The notes beneath the pieces are model-generated. The model worked only from the letters and a program-made list of their open reading frames with translations. It was not told the origin of the DNA and made no database searches. Shown here one piece after another: positions 27,301 to 38,999 of a stretch of 64,000 nucleotides of DNA (positions are counted from its first letter, which is position 1; the number at the start of each line of letters is the position of its first letter). This DNA is from Drosophila miranda (taxonomy: Eukaryota > Arthropoda > Insecta > Diptera > Drosophilidae), in the NCBI RefSeq assembly GCF_003369915.1, contig NC_046676.1, forward strand, positions 18,024,001-18,088,000, given 5' to 3'. The translations under genes were made by a program, and so were the position numbers.

Positions 27301-27775
27301 ACGCTGAGCCTACTCTCGGGCATGCAGTTCCAGGTGGCCAGAAATGGTGAGTACCGCTGCTGCTTATCTGGGTCCGATGTAATTCAATCCCTTATCCCTT
27401 TCAGGAACTGGCGAGAATGGAGAGCAGCAGCTTATTGTCAATCTCGAGCTGAATGGCATCAAGTACTCGGGTGTCCTGGTGGCAAATGCACCAATAACAC
27501 AGGCATCGACCGGGAGAACGGGATCGCCATGCCCCGAGCCAGCGGGCGATGACGAGGAGGATGAGGAAGAGGAGGATTCGCATGCCGTGGACGAGGAGGA
27601 GGCTCAACAACGTTCGCCAGTCAAGGAAGAGGCCAACGAGGAGACAGACCAGGATATGGACACCAGTTCTGCTGCTGCTGCCATTGTGAATGGTAGCGGG
27701 GGGACAGTGGGAGCGGGAGTGGGTGCTGCCGGTGTGGGTATCTCTCTGCTGAAAGATGCGGTGCTCAGTTCGTAG
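6330..27775 (+). CDS. retn: retained / dead ringer, ARID-family transcription factor (11 coding exons)
   Basis: Exons: 6330-6416, 15405-15577, 15649-15799, 15860-16247, 16323-16423, 21496-21568, 25182-25365, 25868-26015, 26085-26569, 26712-27346, 27405-27775. All junctions are GT-AG and keep phase, giving 931 aa; the D. melanogaster protein is about 911 aa. The N-terminus opens MQLRVHPTMDCSGRS, as in known Retn. Residues 137-266 are Ala/Gly/Ser/Asn-rich. The ARID DNA-binding domain spans about 297-395 (LYEINDDPKRKEF to MKYLYPYECEK) and is coded across exons 5-8. Poly-Ala, poly-Gln, His-rich and acidic runs follow. A REKLES-type segment lies at about 790-836 (NPLDTLSLLSGMQFQVARN, then VNLELNGIKYSGVLVAN) and is split by the last intron. 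The family binds AT-rich DNA in the nucleus; in flies it acts in embryonic patterning with Groucho, in glia and axon guidance, and in female receptivity. A second in-frame ATG at codon 9 is an alternative start. Confidence 0.95.
9210..9236. repeat. GTT/GCT triplet repeat
   Basis: Run of Leu-type triplets in retn intron 1. It creates a false poly-Leu frame. Confidence 0.75.
10936..10950. repeat. Palindrome GTATCTGACAGATAC
   Basis: Perfect 7-bp arms around one central base. A sister copy lies at 11185-11199 and others lie far downstream. See the finding on this family. Confidence 0.8.
11185..11199. repeat. Palindrome GTATCTGTCAGATAC
   Basis: Same 15-bp palindrome with a different central base. 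Here the arms extend by one C/G pair (11184-11200). Confidence 0.8.
13071..13092. repeat. (CATC)n microsatellite
   Basis: Five or six CATC units in retn intron 1. A similar run lies at 13565-13589. Confidence 0.8.
13565..13589. repeat. (CATC)n microsatellite
   Basis: Second CATC run in retn intron 1, about 500 bp from the first. Confidence 0.8.
14681..14708. repeat. (CCAGTG)n tandem repeat
   Basis: Four to five hexamer copies in retn intron 1. Confidence 0.75.
15619..15642 (+). repeat. (TATCGC)n repeat at a retn splice acceptor
   Basis: Four hexamer copies fill the 3' part of the 71-nt retn intron 2 (15578-15648), directly before TTGCAG. They replace the usual polypyrimidine tract. Confidence 0.7.
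16427..16487. repeat. CCCAGTA/CCCCAGT tandem repeat next to a retn donor
   Basis: About eight imperfect heptamer copies begin within a few bases of the exon 5 donor (GT at 16424). Confidence 0.75.
18555..18561 (+). promoter_or_regulatory. TATA box for the nested retn-intron gene
   Basis: TATAAAA, 57 nt before the last base preceding the ATG at 18618. The implied leader is about 30 nt. Confidence 0.4.
18618..18821 (+). CDS. Unrecognised 67-aa protein nested in retn intron 5
   Basis: I do not recognise this protein. The frame runs from ATG at 18618 (context GGAAATG, A at -3) to TAA at 18819-18821. It is lysine-, glutamate- and isoleucine-rich, starts MSKRYIKYTEFKDML, and looks like a mixed-charge, probably helical polypeptide with no signal peptide or membrane segment. 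It is not repeat translation, unlike most long frames in these introns. A TATA box (TATAAAA, 18555-18561) lies where it would set a start near 18588, and AATAAA at 18817-18822 overlaps the stop codon. The coding bases are clearly more AT-rich than the flanking retn exons. It could be a small nested gene, a retrocopy fragment of a larger protein, or chance. The longer frame upstream (from 18507) has no support beyond being open. Confidence 0.45.
   Translation: MSKRYIKYTEFKDMLSKIDINLVLKSIKQLRGYSHILNKLKEPANEVEYKTEQSVQHILNNECEILE
18817..18822 (+). terminator. Poly(A) signal overlapping the nested gene stop codon
   Basis: AATAAA that includes the TAA stop at 18819-18821. Cleavage would fall 10-30 nt downstream, giving a very short 3' UTR. 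Confidence 0.35.
20973..20990. repeat. 18-bp perfect palindrome CAGATACATATGTATCTG
   Basis: Both arms carry the CAGATAC/GTATCTG word that recurs through the window, here around a central ATAT. Confidence 0.8.
21569..25181 (+). other. retn intron 6, splitting the ARID domain
   Basis: Donor GTAAGT at 21569 and acceptor TTCTGCAG ending at 25181. It interrupts the ARID coding region after codon 324. Contents are a CAG run near 21901-21920, (GT)n near 22833, a GGGAAC repeat at 22961-22993, and AT-rich DNA. A 110-codon minus-strand frame at 24498-24830 looks like AT-rich chance. Confidence 0.75.
22961..22993. repeat. (GGGAAC)n tandem repeat
   Basis: Five hexamer copies in retn intron 6. Confidence 0.8.
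25366..25867 (+). other. retn intron 7
   Basis: Donor GTAAGT at 25366 and acceptor TTGCAG ending at 25867. It breaks the Gln-Tyr junction of the ARID domain between codon positions 2 and 3. It has (CT)n around 25575-25595 and nothing else I can name. Confidence 0.85.
26016..26084 (+). other. 69-nt stop-free intron in retn (possible exitron)
   Basis: The segment starts GTGAGT, carries a branch-point-like GCTAATG at 26061-26067, and ends GGACAG. Splicing it joins MPL to TPISRPS, matching the known Retn protein. It is exactly 23 codons long with no in-frame stop, so unspliced RNA would add 23 residues just after the ARID region. Its pyrimidine tract is weak. Confidence 0.8.
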
Positions 27776-28430
27776 GCCAGCCGGGAAAAGTATCGAGAGA
27801 GGAATACCAAAGTCATATTTTTCAGAAAAATACAAAAGAAGTAAAACTCACACAAGCACACAGATGCACAGATCCAGAACTTATATGTATATACACACAC
27901 ATACACACACACACTCACAGAAAAAAACTTATGCATTCGCATATACAAACGCATACACCGTAGGAGATAGAAGTGAAATATAAGATGAAATAATGCATCC
28001 ATTGTTGAGTCGGAACCACAGAGCGGCATTACAAAGAGGCAGAATCGAATCAAAATGGTTCGAATCAATCGTTTTATGTATGTGTAGCATACCCCCCAAC
28101 ACCCCACACCCACACCAGCATAGCACCGCTCCAAGACTAACCTAACCGCAGCATGTAGAAGATCATATAAATAATATAATATATAAAGAACGAAGTATAT
28201 AAGATATATGTATGTATGTATGTATGTCTGTTCAATTTCCACATTTGCATAAAAGACAAGCTGGCGAGCATGTATTTACTGATAGATCATAGACATAAGC
28301 AAGCATCGATAAAGGAATATATCCATAGATACACATAGGCTAGGATACGCGAACGCATACGCATAGGGCATAGGCTTCCCAGAAATGAGTTTTTAGTTTT
28401 TTTTTTAGTATGAAGTTTTTTTTTACCTTG

Positions 28431-28436
28431 AATAAA
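28431..28436 (+). terminator. retn proximal poly(A) signal
   Basis: AATAAA about 650 nt after the retn stop. Confidence 0.5.
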
Positions 28437-28504
28437 ATCATTGTTTTGTGTTAGGCTTGAAAGCTTCCTCCTGTACATATCAATCAATATGTAGTCTGTA
28501 TACA

Positions 28505-28527
28505 ACACACACACACACACACACACA
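28505..28527. repeat. (CA)n microsatellite
   Basis: About eleven CA units in the retn 3' flank. Confidence 0.85.
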
Positions 28528-28579
28528 TCTACTATATATATAAATATATATCTTTGGATAATTATAAGAACACATTCAT

Positions 28580-28581
<2 letters not shown>

Positions 28582-28612
<31 letters not shown>
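28582..28612. repeat. (CA)n microsatellite
   Basis: About fifteen CA units, 55 bp after the previous tract. Confidence 0.85.
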
Positions 28613-28616
<4 letters not shown>

Positions 28617-28892
28617 AACACACACAAACATATCAATTATGAACACATTGAGTATGCATCATCATAGACATATATTAGATGTAGAGCCTAAACAAGTAAT
28701 ATTGTAAGTATAAATGTATTCGTCGTAAAATTAAATTGCGCTCTTGGCCCGAACACAACAGACACACTCCCCCCCTGCAGCCCCGCAAAGTATCTCGTAT
28801 CTTCTAGCTACTCCAAAGCCAAGCAGAATGTAGCAAACACCAACAAGAAGAACATGGACATATTCTAAGCATAAGCGTTCAATTTATTGAAT

Positions 28893-28898
28893 AATAAA
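28893..28898 (+). terminator. retn distal poly(A) signal
   Basis: AATAAA about 1.1 kb after the stop, followed by a T-rich stretch (TTTAATTTTAGTTG). Confidence 0.5.
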
Positions 28899-31528
28899 TC
28901 TATTTAATTTTAGTTGCAATTCGCATTCGAATCCATCATGGTCATTAAATACGGCCCCAGGGCTAATTAACAGACCCCCCGCCCAGTGGGTGTTATAACA
29001 AGTGGAGCTTGAAGGGCACGGATCGAAGTGGCAAAAGCAAACAACATGAGAATCACTCAAAGGAGCACAGCACAGCGCTTACTCCGATGCATACGATACG
29101 GCGGCTTGGTTCTGTTCCTTCTCTTATAAAACAAAAGAAATATTTGCTCTTTATGTTTTTCTTGCCTGGCTTCAATTTTCACAAGGCGAAAAAGTCATAA
29201 ACACACAGAAGGGGCCGTAGATTATCATCATACTCGCCGTTTGGTCGAGTAGAGGGTAGGGAGGATGGATGGATAGCGGGGGAAACCCACAAAATGCACA
29301 CCAAACAAAGTGATGAAAAGCAAATGTTGTTGAAAACAATGGATCCGTGAAATTGTTCTCGCCCAGAGGACGACGACCAGACAGACAGCTGTAAATGGCG
29401 GCGGTGTAGGTGTAGGCCCAGGTGAGGTCTCGGGTGCTAACTACATTAATGCATAATGATGGTTGTGGCGGGGGGCCACAGGCTGTGCTGAGAGAGAGGA
29501 GGGGAGGGGGGCCTCTGCTGGACCATCAGCATAATGACTTACGGACGCAACTTTGTTATGCCCCAGCAATGGGCCTTGATAAGTGGCAAGTGCGTTTAGA
29601 ACCATGGCTATAAACGGATAAAGCCTGGGCCTGAGTGGTTTCCCTTGCTCTGGCCCACTCACGGCTGCTACAATCGCTCTGAAAATAACAAAAGCGATCC
29701 CTGTTTTGATCTACTCGTGTGGATTTATGAAAAATTGCATCATCTTCATATATTTCCTATTAAAATTTGCTGTTTCTTTAATTTCTTTGTATTAAGCCTT
29801 GGGCTTTTGGGCTTTTGGCCAGCACAGCTGAGCGATTAAAAGCTGATTTTAAAAGTTGCAGAATTATTCTCCAGTCTTTGTACAAAATCTGCCCAACGAC
29901 AATAACTGATGGCAAAGCCACAGATATTTATACTAGAAGCATACTCTGTGCTGTAATTATTTCAATGAAATTTATGAAAATTATTGTGGTTTTGGGGGAA
30001 GTTCAAACAGCGTTTGAAGTTCACTTTGTGGTTGCAATTTGTCAGGAATTTCCATTTAATCAAATGTCCTGTGCACCAGGAATGCGGCTAGCGACTGTCA
30101 TTGGTCAGTCAGAGCTATTCAATTAGCAATAAATAAATAAAGCCAAACAACTTGTTGCAGATGATTTCAGCAGAGACCAGCTGACAGCCAGGTGTAATAA
30201 ATGGCGAATATAAAGAATAAATAACTCCCAGGGGAATGCTGCAGGTCACGTGCTGTGAATGTGTTCGGTCTCGAATTACCCAACTAATCAGGAAGCGGCC
30301 CCTCCATAAATCGTGAATATTTTTTGGCCAGGAGAAGAAGCAGTGGCATGGCTGCGAGCATTTTCTTGCTGACACAAAGGAACGAATAACCAAAAACATT
30401 ACATTACAGAAATTAGCCCCAAAGAATGGAAAGCGCAGGGAACGGCAACTGGGAAATATATGTACATACATATGTATTTATGGATGATATGTACCTACAC
30501 ATATGTATATTAAACATACATATAGTACATACATATGTATGTATGTATATTGATGTTGCTGCTCAAATTAAAGGCCAATAATACAGTAATCAAGTTGGCA
30601 TCGCATCCAATCGGCCTATGGCCACCCAAAGCCCAACCGAACCAAATCACCCACAGAGACACCCACAAACACACCTATACTTGGGGGCAGACACACACGC
30701 ACCTTGACAGGCAGCGGCGCTTAAAAGTATTTATAAATTTTATATAATGTGCTTTCGTGCAAAAGATACAGGACGTATCCCTCCCCGCCTCCCCGCCTCC
30801 CCGCCTCCACGCCTCCAATGCCCAATGCCCCCCAGCATGAGGTACATAAAGTACAATAGCGGTTTGCCCTTTTTGGTGCCGAGCGGGAAGTAACCTCTAT
30901 TATTTACCAATACAAACTAAGCTTTAAAAAAGAAATGTAAAATTACCCAGCTGATGTGTGGGGCAGCGGGGAAGGCCCGAGCACGAACACGAGCAGGAGC
31001 ATGAGCACGAGCACGAAAAGGATAAAAGAAGACGCACGCGGCACGAGCACGAGCGGGAGACAAACATGTTTACCCCCCAGTCACACACACATCGCATCGC
31101 ATAGCATCACATGTTTAATACAACAATTGTGTGGCTTTTTTAGTACACAGAGTGCGACGGAGGGGAGGAGTCATTGTGGATGTGTTTATATGGTATGGTA
31201 TGTGTGTGCGTGCCTGCCGCGGCTCGAGCTACGGCCTGTACGCAAGCAACAGTTGTCCCGCAGCTCGAGAGAATGTTGCCGAGCATAAAAGCTTGCCACT
31301 GCAGGCAGGCAGGCAAAAGCAGCGGCGACAGCGACGCCTGCGCATTACGCCGTGCCTTCGTCGGACGAAAGATTGTTGCCTACTTCTGGGGGCAGGCGAC
31401 AGCAGGAGCAGCAGGAATATGTACAATGCAAATACATACATTCATTCATCCCTCCTAAGGTTCCCTGGGAAGCTTGGCTGGGAGCAGCGCGGAGGCAGCT
31501 TCAACTTCACCCTTATCAGAAAGCTCTC

Positions 31529-31552
31529 CACACACACACACACACACACACA
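31529..31552. repeat. (CA)n microsatellite
   Basis: About twelve CA units in intergenic DNA. Confidence 0.85.
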
Positions 31553-34275
31553 TACAGGTATCACCGTTTTGTATCTCAACATTTGCGGGCATGCAACAAG
31601 CATGCTTTGTTTGTATCCGTGTGTACGGCAGAGGCGGGGAAGCGTCTCCTTCTGCTGTTGCTGCTGCTGCTGCTGCTGGGGCTGCTCAACATAAGCGTTC
31701 GGGTGTCACGATGATGTGGAACGACCACGACGACTACAACGACGCCGACGACGGGAACAGAACAGCACTCGACTTATGTAGAATTTTTTGCACACTTGAG
31801 AGTTTAGTTCAGTTTTGGCAGAATTGATAGATACTCGTACCCGCAGCGCAGCTCGCAGTTGTACCGTTTGCGGCAGATATAGATACAGATACAAACGCAC
31901 ACAGGCACACAGCCACAACAGCACAGACACTGGCACTGGCACAGGTTTTCCCCGTTTTTTTTTGGACTCACTGGCTTGCCTAACTGACTGCCTGACTGCC
32001 CGTCAGTCTGGGCCACATCGTGTCTATCCGTTGCCATTAGGCAGAAGGCAGAACCAGCGCCAGAACCAAAGCCAAAGCCAAATGTAAAAGCAAAAGCCAA
32101 ACCAAAATCGGCAGCACGCTTCCAGTGGGAAAACATTCCGCTTGTTCCCGCTGCTACCGACGCGTCGGTCGGTCCTAGTCCGTCAATGAATCTACGTTGA
32201 TTTTTTTTATCAGTTCGCAATTGTGATTTACAATACAACCAACCACCACAAATATATGTATATACTTTATATATATATATAAACGTACAATCCACCACAG
32301 ACCCCCGAGTGCATTCAGCGGCAAAAAATTAAAGTTAAAGTGCTTTCCAGTGCTCGAAGTTCTCCAGGTATCACAGGACTGTCATCAGGCTGCAATTCTC
32401 AAGCAATTTGCATAAGGTAATACATTTTCCCCCGAAGCCCCAGAGCCCCAGAGCCCCAAACCCCAAAACCCAAAACCCCGTTGTGCCAAATTGATGTGAA
32501 TATGGTGTCTCCCCTTCGGAAGCCTCGGCATACCGTGATTTTTCTCTTCCTCCCCCAAAAAACTAGCTCCAGCTAATTGATAGTGGAGCCAGGCCAGGAG
32601 TTTGGGAGTTCAGGCAAACGCAATTACAATTACCAGATGAAGGAAGGAAAAAACAGCAAATATGCTCTTACTAGGTTGAATATAAGCTCATCAAGGGGCC
32701 AGGCACAAGCACAAGCACAGGCACAAGAACTGTTCCGTGCATATGCGTGTATGAGTGTGTTTGTGTACTTTTGCATGTGTTTTGTGTGTGTGTTTGTGAG
32801 TTTGTGTGCCGGGGTCTCAGTAAAGTTAAGCTGCTTGCGGGATGCAGAGACTCCTAGCAGAGCAGGAGTGGGTTGGGTTTCGTCGGGGTGAAAGGTACAA
32901 ATATATACTACTTGATTGAATAGCCGGACGAGTCATCCCTGATTTTTTCCATTGATTCCATTTCCATTGAGTAGTGTAGCTCTGCTATCAACAAAATGAC
33001 ATTACCACTGACAGTGTCACAGGAAATGCTTCAAAGTCCGTATCAATAAACAGTTTGGATCATTTTGATTACTCTGATCATAGAAGATGATATTATTCAA
33101 AGTAGATTTGAACTTTATCTCGTAATCTATGGATATACACCTTCCACTCCTAAACATAGACACTTCCATAGTGATAGAACCTGCATCTATATAATAGCAA
33201 TCCTTACACTTTGTATAAAAGTACCTATCACAATGGGGGACGAGAAACCTATCGATAGTAAGAGCAAAATGGCCGATATTCGGAAAACCATGAACTTTGG
33301 GAGTCATAGTTCTATGATTTTTCCAGCTATACAAATTTCAAGGTTCATTGTTCTGATGTATAAAATTTAAGAATATTCGAATGAAACACTCACTGCTTTT
33401 TCAATCAAGTAAAGTTTCCAATAAGGTTCCACTTTGCTTTAAGAGCTTTCTTTTTGAATTATACTAATTTACCAAATTTTAGAAGTCTTGTTTGTTTATA
33501 GTCTTTTGTCCCGCTAATAATATTATAAGTTCCCTATGCATTTCCGTATTTCAATAAACAATCGGTGGAATCTTATTATCTCCCATTAAAAGGTAACTCA
33601 AACACTTTCCACCGGGTCCACCAACTCCCCTTGATATATATCGAACAGCCTGAACTCTCTCACGCGATCAGCTCCAACGCAATGTGCTCTCTGCTCTCCC
33701 TTGCGCTCAGCTATTTGGCTTTGATTTCTTTTCTTCGGTGCACACATGTGTGCATACATATATGTATGTTTATTCATTCTGCTGCCTCTCACAGCTCTCT
33801 TGCGCTCTCAAGCTCAGACTCTGATACATACTTGTTGTACTCGTACTTCTCGTTCGCGCTGTTGCTGTTGCGTATCGTTGCTCTCAATCGAGATTGTTTT
33901 AGTTTTTCTACCATTTGGCTGCTTTTCGTTCGTTTGCCTTTTGCGCTCCGTACGTCTGTGTTTCGTTTCGTTTTCTTTTGTGTTTCGTACGAGCCGGAGC
34001 TGGGAGCGAAATCATTTGACGTTTTGCTTTGACAGGCAACCGTCGTCGCGTCGCCGTCGATCGCCGCTCTGTTTCGATTCGATCCGATCCGCTCGCTCAT
34101 TCTCGGGGTCGGTCTGATCGTCGTGTCGTCGTCGTCTAGTTGTGAGTCCCGTGCATCTTACGCAGAAAGCAATACACTCCACCCACCCACTAAACAGTGC
34201 CAGCCACCCCCCCTCTCTCCAGTTCCAACTCCGCTATAATCGAATATCATATTCACTCGATTGCTGATCAATATG

Positions 34276-34298
34276 CGTGTGTGTGTGTGTGTGTGTGT
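34276..34298. repeat. (GT)n microsatellite
   Basis: About eleven GT units, followed 30 bp later by a CAG run at 34338-34355. Confidence 0.85.
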
Positions 34299-34376
34299 CT
34301 GTGTGTTGGCAGAAGCAGCAAAGGCAGCGGCATCGGCAGCAGCAGCAGCAGCAGCACCAGTAAATATGAGCCAATT

Positions 34377-34391
34377 GTATCTCTCAGATAC
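34377..34391. repeat. Palindrome GTATCTCTCAGATAC
   Basis: Imperfect member of the palindrome family: the arms match except at the innermost pair. Confidence 0.65.
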
Positions 34392-35076
34392 TTCGTGGTG
34401 TTATCGGTGCCGCTGCTGCTGCTGCTACTACATTTGTGTGACGACACAGTGGGTGCTGCCGCTGCTATTATTATTTTTAATGCATTGCATTTACGATTCG
34501 TGTATCTACATACATATTTTGCAATATCTTGTGCGTCAACAGCAACAACAAGCACACAACACAACACAACACAACACAGCACAGCACAAGACCACATCCG
34601 TGCGATGAACGTGACCTCCCGCGTATTAAAATAAATTCTAATTTGTGGAAGAACGAAAGAGCAACGAAAATTGTATTCTTATTGTTATTCTGGCGATACA
34701 TACACATGTACATACATGTACATACATATATGCGCGAAGAAGTGCCGCCGCGTATCTATGAGAGCATACTCACTCAGTGTGTTTGTGTGTGTGCGTGTGT
34801 CCCCCAATATTTGTCATGAGTGCGTATTCCCCCCCGACCCCAAACACCATTGTTCATGTGTATTTGTTTAATTTATATCTAGAGTCTGATATAAATATTA
34901 AAATAAGAAAGTATACGTAAGTAGTATATGAAAAATATCAGAGGTAGCCACAACTAAGCGACGAATTTTCTGGTACGTCAACAGATAATGTATTGTGCGA
35001 GATATACATATACGTATATGTGTTCGTTCTGGTTGGACATTTCTGTTTTAATTTTCGCGGAATTTCGACTGGTGGA

Positions 35077-35094
35077 GGGGGGGGGGGGGGGGGG
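35077..35094. repeat. Poly-G run of 18
   Basis: Eighteen consecutive G on the + strand. The exact length is uncertain because such runs are prone to sequencing and replication slippage. Confidence 0.85.
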
Positions 35095-36993
35095 AACTTC
35101 TTACACACAGTTGGATACAGATACAAGATATAGTTAGCCCCAATCGGTTGTATATCCACCTTGGAAGTGCCCGAGTCGTCTGGCAGGTGCCCTCCAAAAA
35201 GATCATAAAATAAAATATCATAAAATATAATAAAATTTCGGTTAAAAGTAGTTGACGGTGCGGGAGGGGGAACTTCTCATGCAACTGGCGTCGTAAAAAC
35301 ATTTTCAGTTTTTAATTTATCTGAATACGGCCTGAATACGACGCTGGGACGGTGAGACGGTGGGGCCGGGGGGAGGGGGGTACATGGCTTCCCATAAAAA
35401 TACCGCTTAAAATGTTGTCGCAGTGTCCGCTCGGTGGCAAGTCCGTGTCCGTGCAGGGGGTGGCGAGGGGGTGGGGAGTCGAGAGGTAAGGTTGCCATAA
35501 ACAATGCGAAAAATATCGCTTCGCTGTACTTATAAACAAGCCACAATAAATTTGCAATTGGCGTTCGCATTTTGCATTTTTCATTTTTCATTATTTCAGA
35601 CTCGTTTCGATTTTTGGGCCCCCTTTCGATTTTGTGTATCTCGAGGGACTCGTGGGGGGACTGACCCATTTCGGCGATTATCTAATGACTGATTTCTACA
35701 TACATACATACATACGTACAGTATTGTATTGTACAGTATATACGCGTACACATATTCATTCCGTGGATTCCTTTTCATTTTCACTATCTGTGCGATAGGT
35801 GGGTAGACCCTCCTCCCACTCTCCCTCTCCCAATCAGTATTTTTCGTGGTGGGCTTAATTAATTCTCGATTTTAACTGTTTATTAAAAGGGAATGAATGC
35901 TTTCGACTGATATTGTCGAGAGCTGTCCAGTTGTTGGTGTAACGCCAAGACGCGCGGGGTGTTTGGTATTGTTAACAGCAAATAAATCCGCATAGCTACC
36001 CTGCATACTGATGGGGAATATTCAGCGGAACGGAATTCGAACGCACCAAACAACAAATAGACACCAGCAGGGGGCGGAGTGGGGGAAAAGCAAAAGAAAA
36101 TCATCGAGCAGCTGAACGAAAAGAGCGAGAGATACCTTGAACATTTCTTGTATTATTATAACTACAGTTATGCAACCTGCACCCTGCACCCCCCTTCCAA
36201 ACCCATAGTTGGCATGTCTGCAGGCTCTTCCGTCCAACTTTATTCGCAGCTCAATTCGCAGTTTGCCAAATGGCGGCGCAGCACGGCTGTATTGTCAACC
36301 GCTTGCGGCAATCAGCACTCACTAATCTGCTCCCTCTCTCTCTCTCTCTCTCTTTTACACCCGCCGCAGCTCCCTCTAATCGCAGTAGTGGGACTGGTTC
36401 TAGTTCTGATTCCGAATCTGATTCAGATTCTGGATATTCCGTTGCGACACTTTGTGGCCCCCCCCCCACCGCCCCTTCCATGCCTTGCACCCATACCCAT
36501 CCATCTATTGTGTTATCTCGCGCTTGAGATCGCCATTTGAAATTCAAATTTTCAACTGGCAAACTCTGTCAAACGGCCGGAAAAGTCTCCCATTGATATT
36601 GTAGGCAGAGCCTATGTATATGTATGTCTCTCTCTCTCGGCCTCTCTGTCTGTCTGTCTGTCTGTGTGCGTGTTCTTTCATGTTCATTATTAATTGGGCA
36701 GTGTCCAGCCTTCCGCTTGTAAAAGATTAGTTTCTGTTTCTTTGTGAGGCCTCAAGGCCCCCCCTGCGATCATCCACAAACAATTTCGAGGATGTTTGCC
36801 GACATTTGGGACCCAAGAGGAAGCCAATTCAGGAAACTTTGAGGAAACTGCGAAATGTATCATGAATTTCCATAATTCACATCACTGCTTTTCCCCATAA
36901 GGCTGTCTGTCTTTGTTTTTGCAAAAGTCTAATGTCGTACAGCTATGCCATGAGTGTGTGATATCCGAATATCTCTATAGGGAATCAGAGTCG

Positions 36994-37267
36994 TATAAAA
37001 TATATGTATAAAGACGGCGCTATAGGCAGTCATGTAATGTAAACAGAAAACCACAGTCCGCAGTCCGCTCAGCTGCAGAACATCAGTTGGCAAAAACTAT
37101 TAGATACAAAATTGCTGAAATGCGTTTCGATGTTTGGTGTTCGATGTTCTTCTTATGGACTGCGCCAGCTTCGTTTCGTATATGGCCAGGCTCCATTTGA
37201 TACATACTGGTACATACAGCTGCGGCCACGATATTATATATTTCTCTGGGAATACGAATACGTAAGT
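36994..37267 (+). promoter_or_regulatory. Possible promoter and first exon upstream of Pde8
   Basis: TATAAAA at 36994-37000 is followed about 34 bp later by an initiator-like GCAGTCA, and then by a strong donor GTAAGT at 37262-37267. Between them a 26-codon frame (37120-37200) starts MRFDVWCSMFFLW and resembles a short signal peptide, but stops early. It could be a non-coding first exon of Pde8 or an independent RNA; no acceptor can be assigned. Confidence 0.25.
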
Positions 37268-38999
37268 TTGGCTGGCAATTCTATTGGAGACCACAAGCAC
37301 CTGCATACTAATCGGATTGCCCCAGGCAGCCGTGACGGTGCCTGCTGACTGCTGCAGCCAGTGGCGGGGCCCAACGGAATTTGGCACTTTGTGGGGGCAG
37401 AGTTGGTTGCCTACCGCAAGGCGCTGTAGCAGGGCAGAGCAGAGCTTGGCAGCAAGATGCCACCTGTCCTTGGCAACAAATTACGTAGACGTACCCACGG
37501 GGAGGGGGCAAGGCGCTCTTTATTTATTTGAAAACTTAAATGAGCCAAAGTGAACAGCGAAAGCCATTATTTGTTCGTTTTAATATGGCCCGCGTCTAAA
37601 AATAATTTGTTTAAATCAACAAACACACCATAGACTAGACTACACCGATCTGTGCATACTCGATGGGGAATCTATCGTGTTTACCTCCTCTCCCCCACTC
37701 TCACCTACCTCCTCTATCGCATTGTCTTGGCTGGGACTGGTGCTGGTGCTGTGAGATGTGGATGATGCCTTTGTTGGCTCTGGGGCTGTTTATCTTCCTG
37801 TTTGCGCCTTCTGCAGTGACGCCTTTGTCTTTTGCAACCGACAATGCAACAGTCGGAGGCACCCAGTTGGAGAGACAACAAGTGTCCTTATAGATACATA
37901 GTACATGTATTTATGCAGATGAAAGACAGCCTCTGCTTTTGCTTTTGCCTTTGCCTTTGACAAGTCAATCAATGTCGCTGGGGATAAGACTATCTCCGGT
38001 TTGGCCAGCCACTTCCTCTGGGAGCGGACGCAAAGTTTCACCAACAGACATGATCAGGATCCCCTCCAGAAACGGAGGCAGAGAACGGGGTTGAGTGGCA
38101 TGTTCCGCCCGCTAATTGAAGCAGGTCGTCTTTGAGATGTCAATGTCGAAGGACTTTGCAACTAATATCCGTTCCGTTCTATTGCACTTCAGGCACAGTC
38201 GTTGCTTGTCAGGGCTTTGCTTTCATTAAAGATTTCGTGCGACTTGGACTGGACACATATACCATCAAATCCATACGCAATAGGGTAATATGGCACGCGA
38301 GAAAATCAAGTGCCCGCCCAGGGGCCGCCCTGATGGCTGTCCCTCAGAGTTGGCCAACTTTTGGGACTCTAAAGGGAAGGAGCCGATACAAATCTCGGAC
38401 TCTGACTGGGCATTATTCATAGGTAGGTCGGTGGTCCGGTCACGTGCCACGGAGCACCACCTCGCCTTGGCTTCGATAATCATTGCCAATATTTGGGCCT
38501 TTATGAATTTATAACAATCAGCCTGAGACGTTTTTTTTTTGTTTTTTTTCTTATAACAATTATGCGGGTGTCTCGTACATTTTCGATGAGAGTTTCAATG
38601 AAACGACTTGGCCTTCCATGGTTATTCCCTGGCACCAACACAACACTCAAGTCTTCTCGTAACCGTAATTTAAGGCAGCTCATCGCTTATCATTTGCATT
38701 TATCATTGTCAATTAACGGGTTTCTTGGGGTCCGTAGTCGAGCTTCGGCCAAAAGCCAACTAGAGTGTAGGTCAGTGATGGCAAACTGAGGGAAGGAAGG
38801 GTTCCTTTAAATGCCTTAGAGCAATATTATGGAAATATTCAAAGGTAGAAGGTTGAATAATTGTCACCTTATCCTGCCTTATCTATAAATATACACAAAT
38901 TAATGAATGGGGAATGCAGTTCCCCCATGATTATCCGCAAAACTCACAATGCATTTTGATTGGGCCATGAATAACGCACCTTCCTCTCTCCCTGCCATT

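Larger units (their letters stand above)
27776..28915 (+). other. retn 3' UTR with (CA)n tracts
   Basis: Non-coding DNA after the stop codon, AT-rich with (CA)n near 27894-27915, 28505-28527 and 28582-28612 and a (GTAT)n patch near 28210. AATAAA occurs at 28431-28436 and at 28893-28898, giving two possible 3' ends. Confidence 0.7.

Noticed and set aside
27773..27838. Possible stop-codon readthrough of retn (20 open codons after TAG)
   Set aside because: The extension is short, Lys-rich and unlike protein, and the C-terminus before it matches known Retn; no tandem stop.
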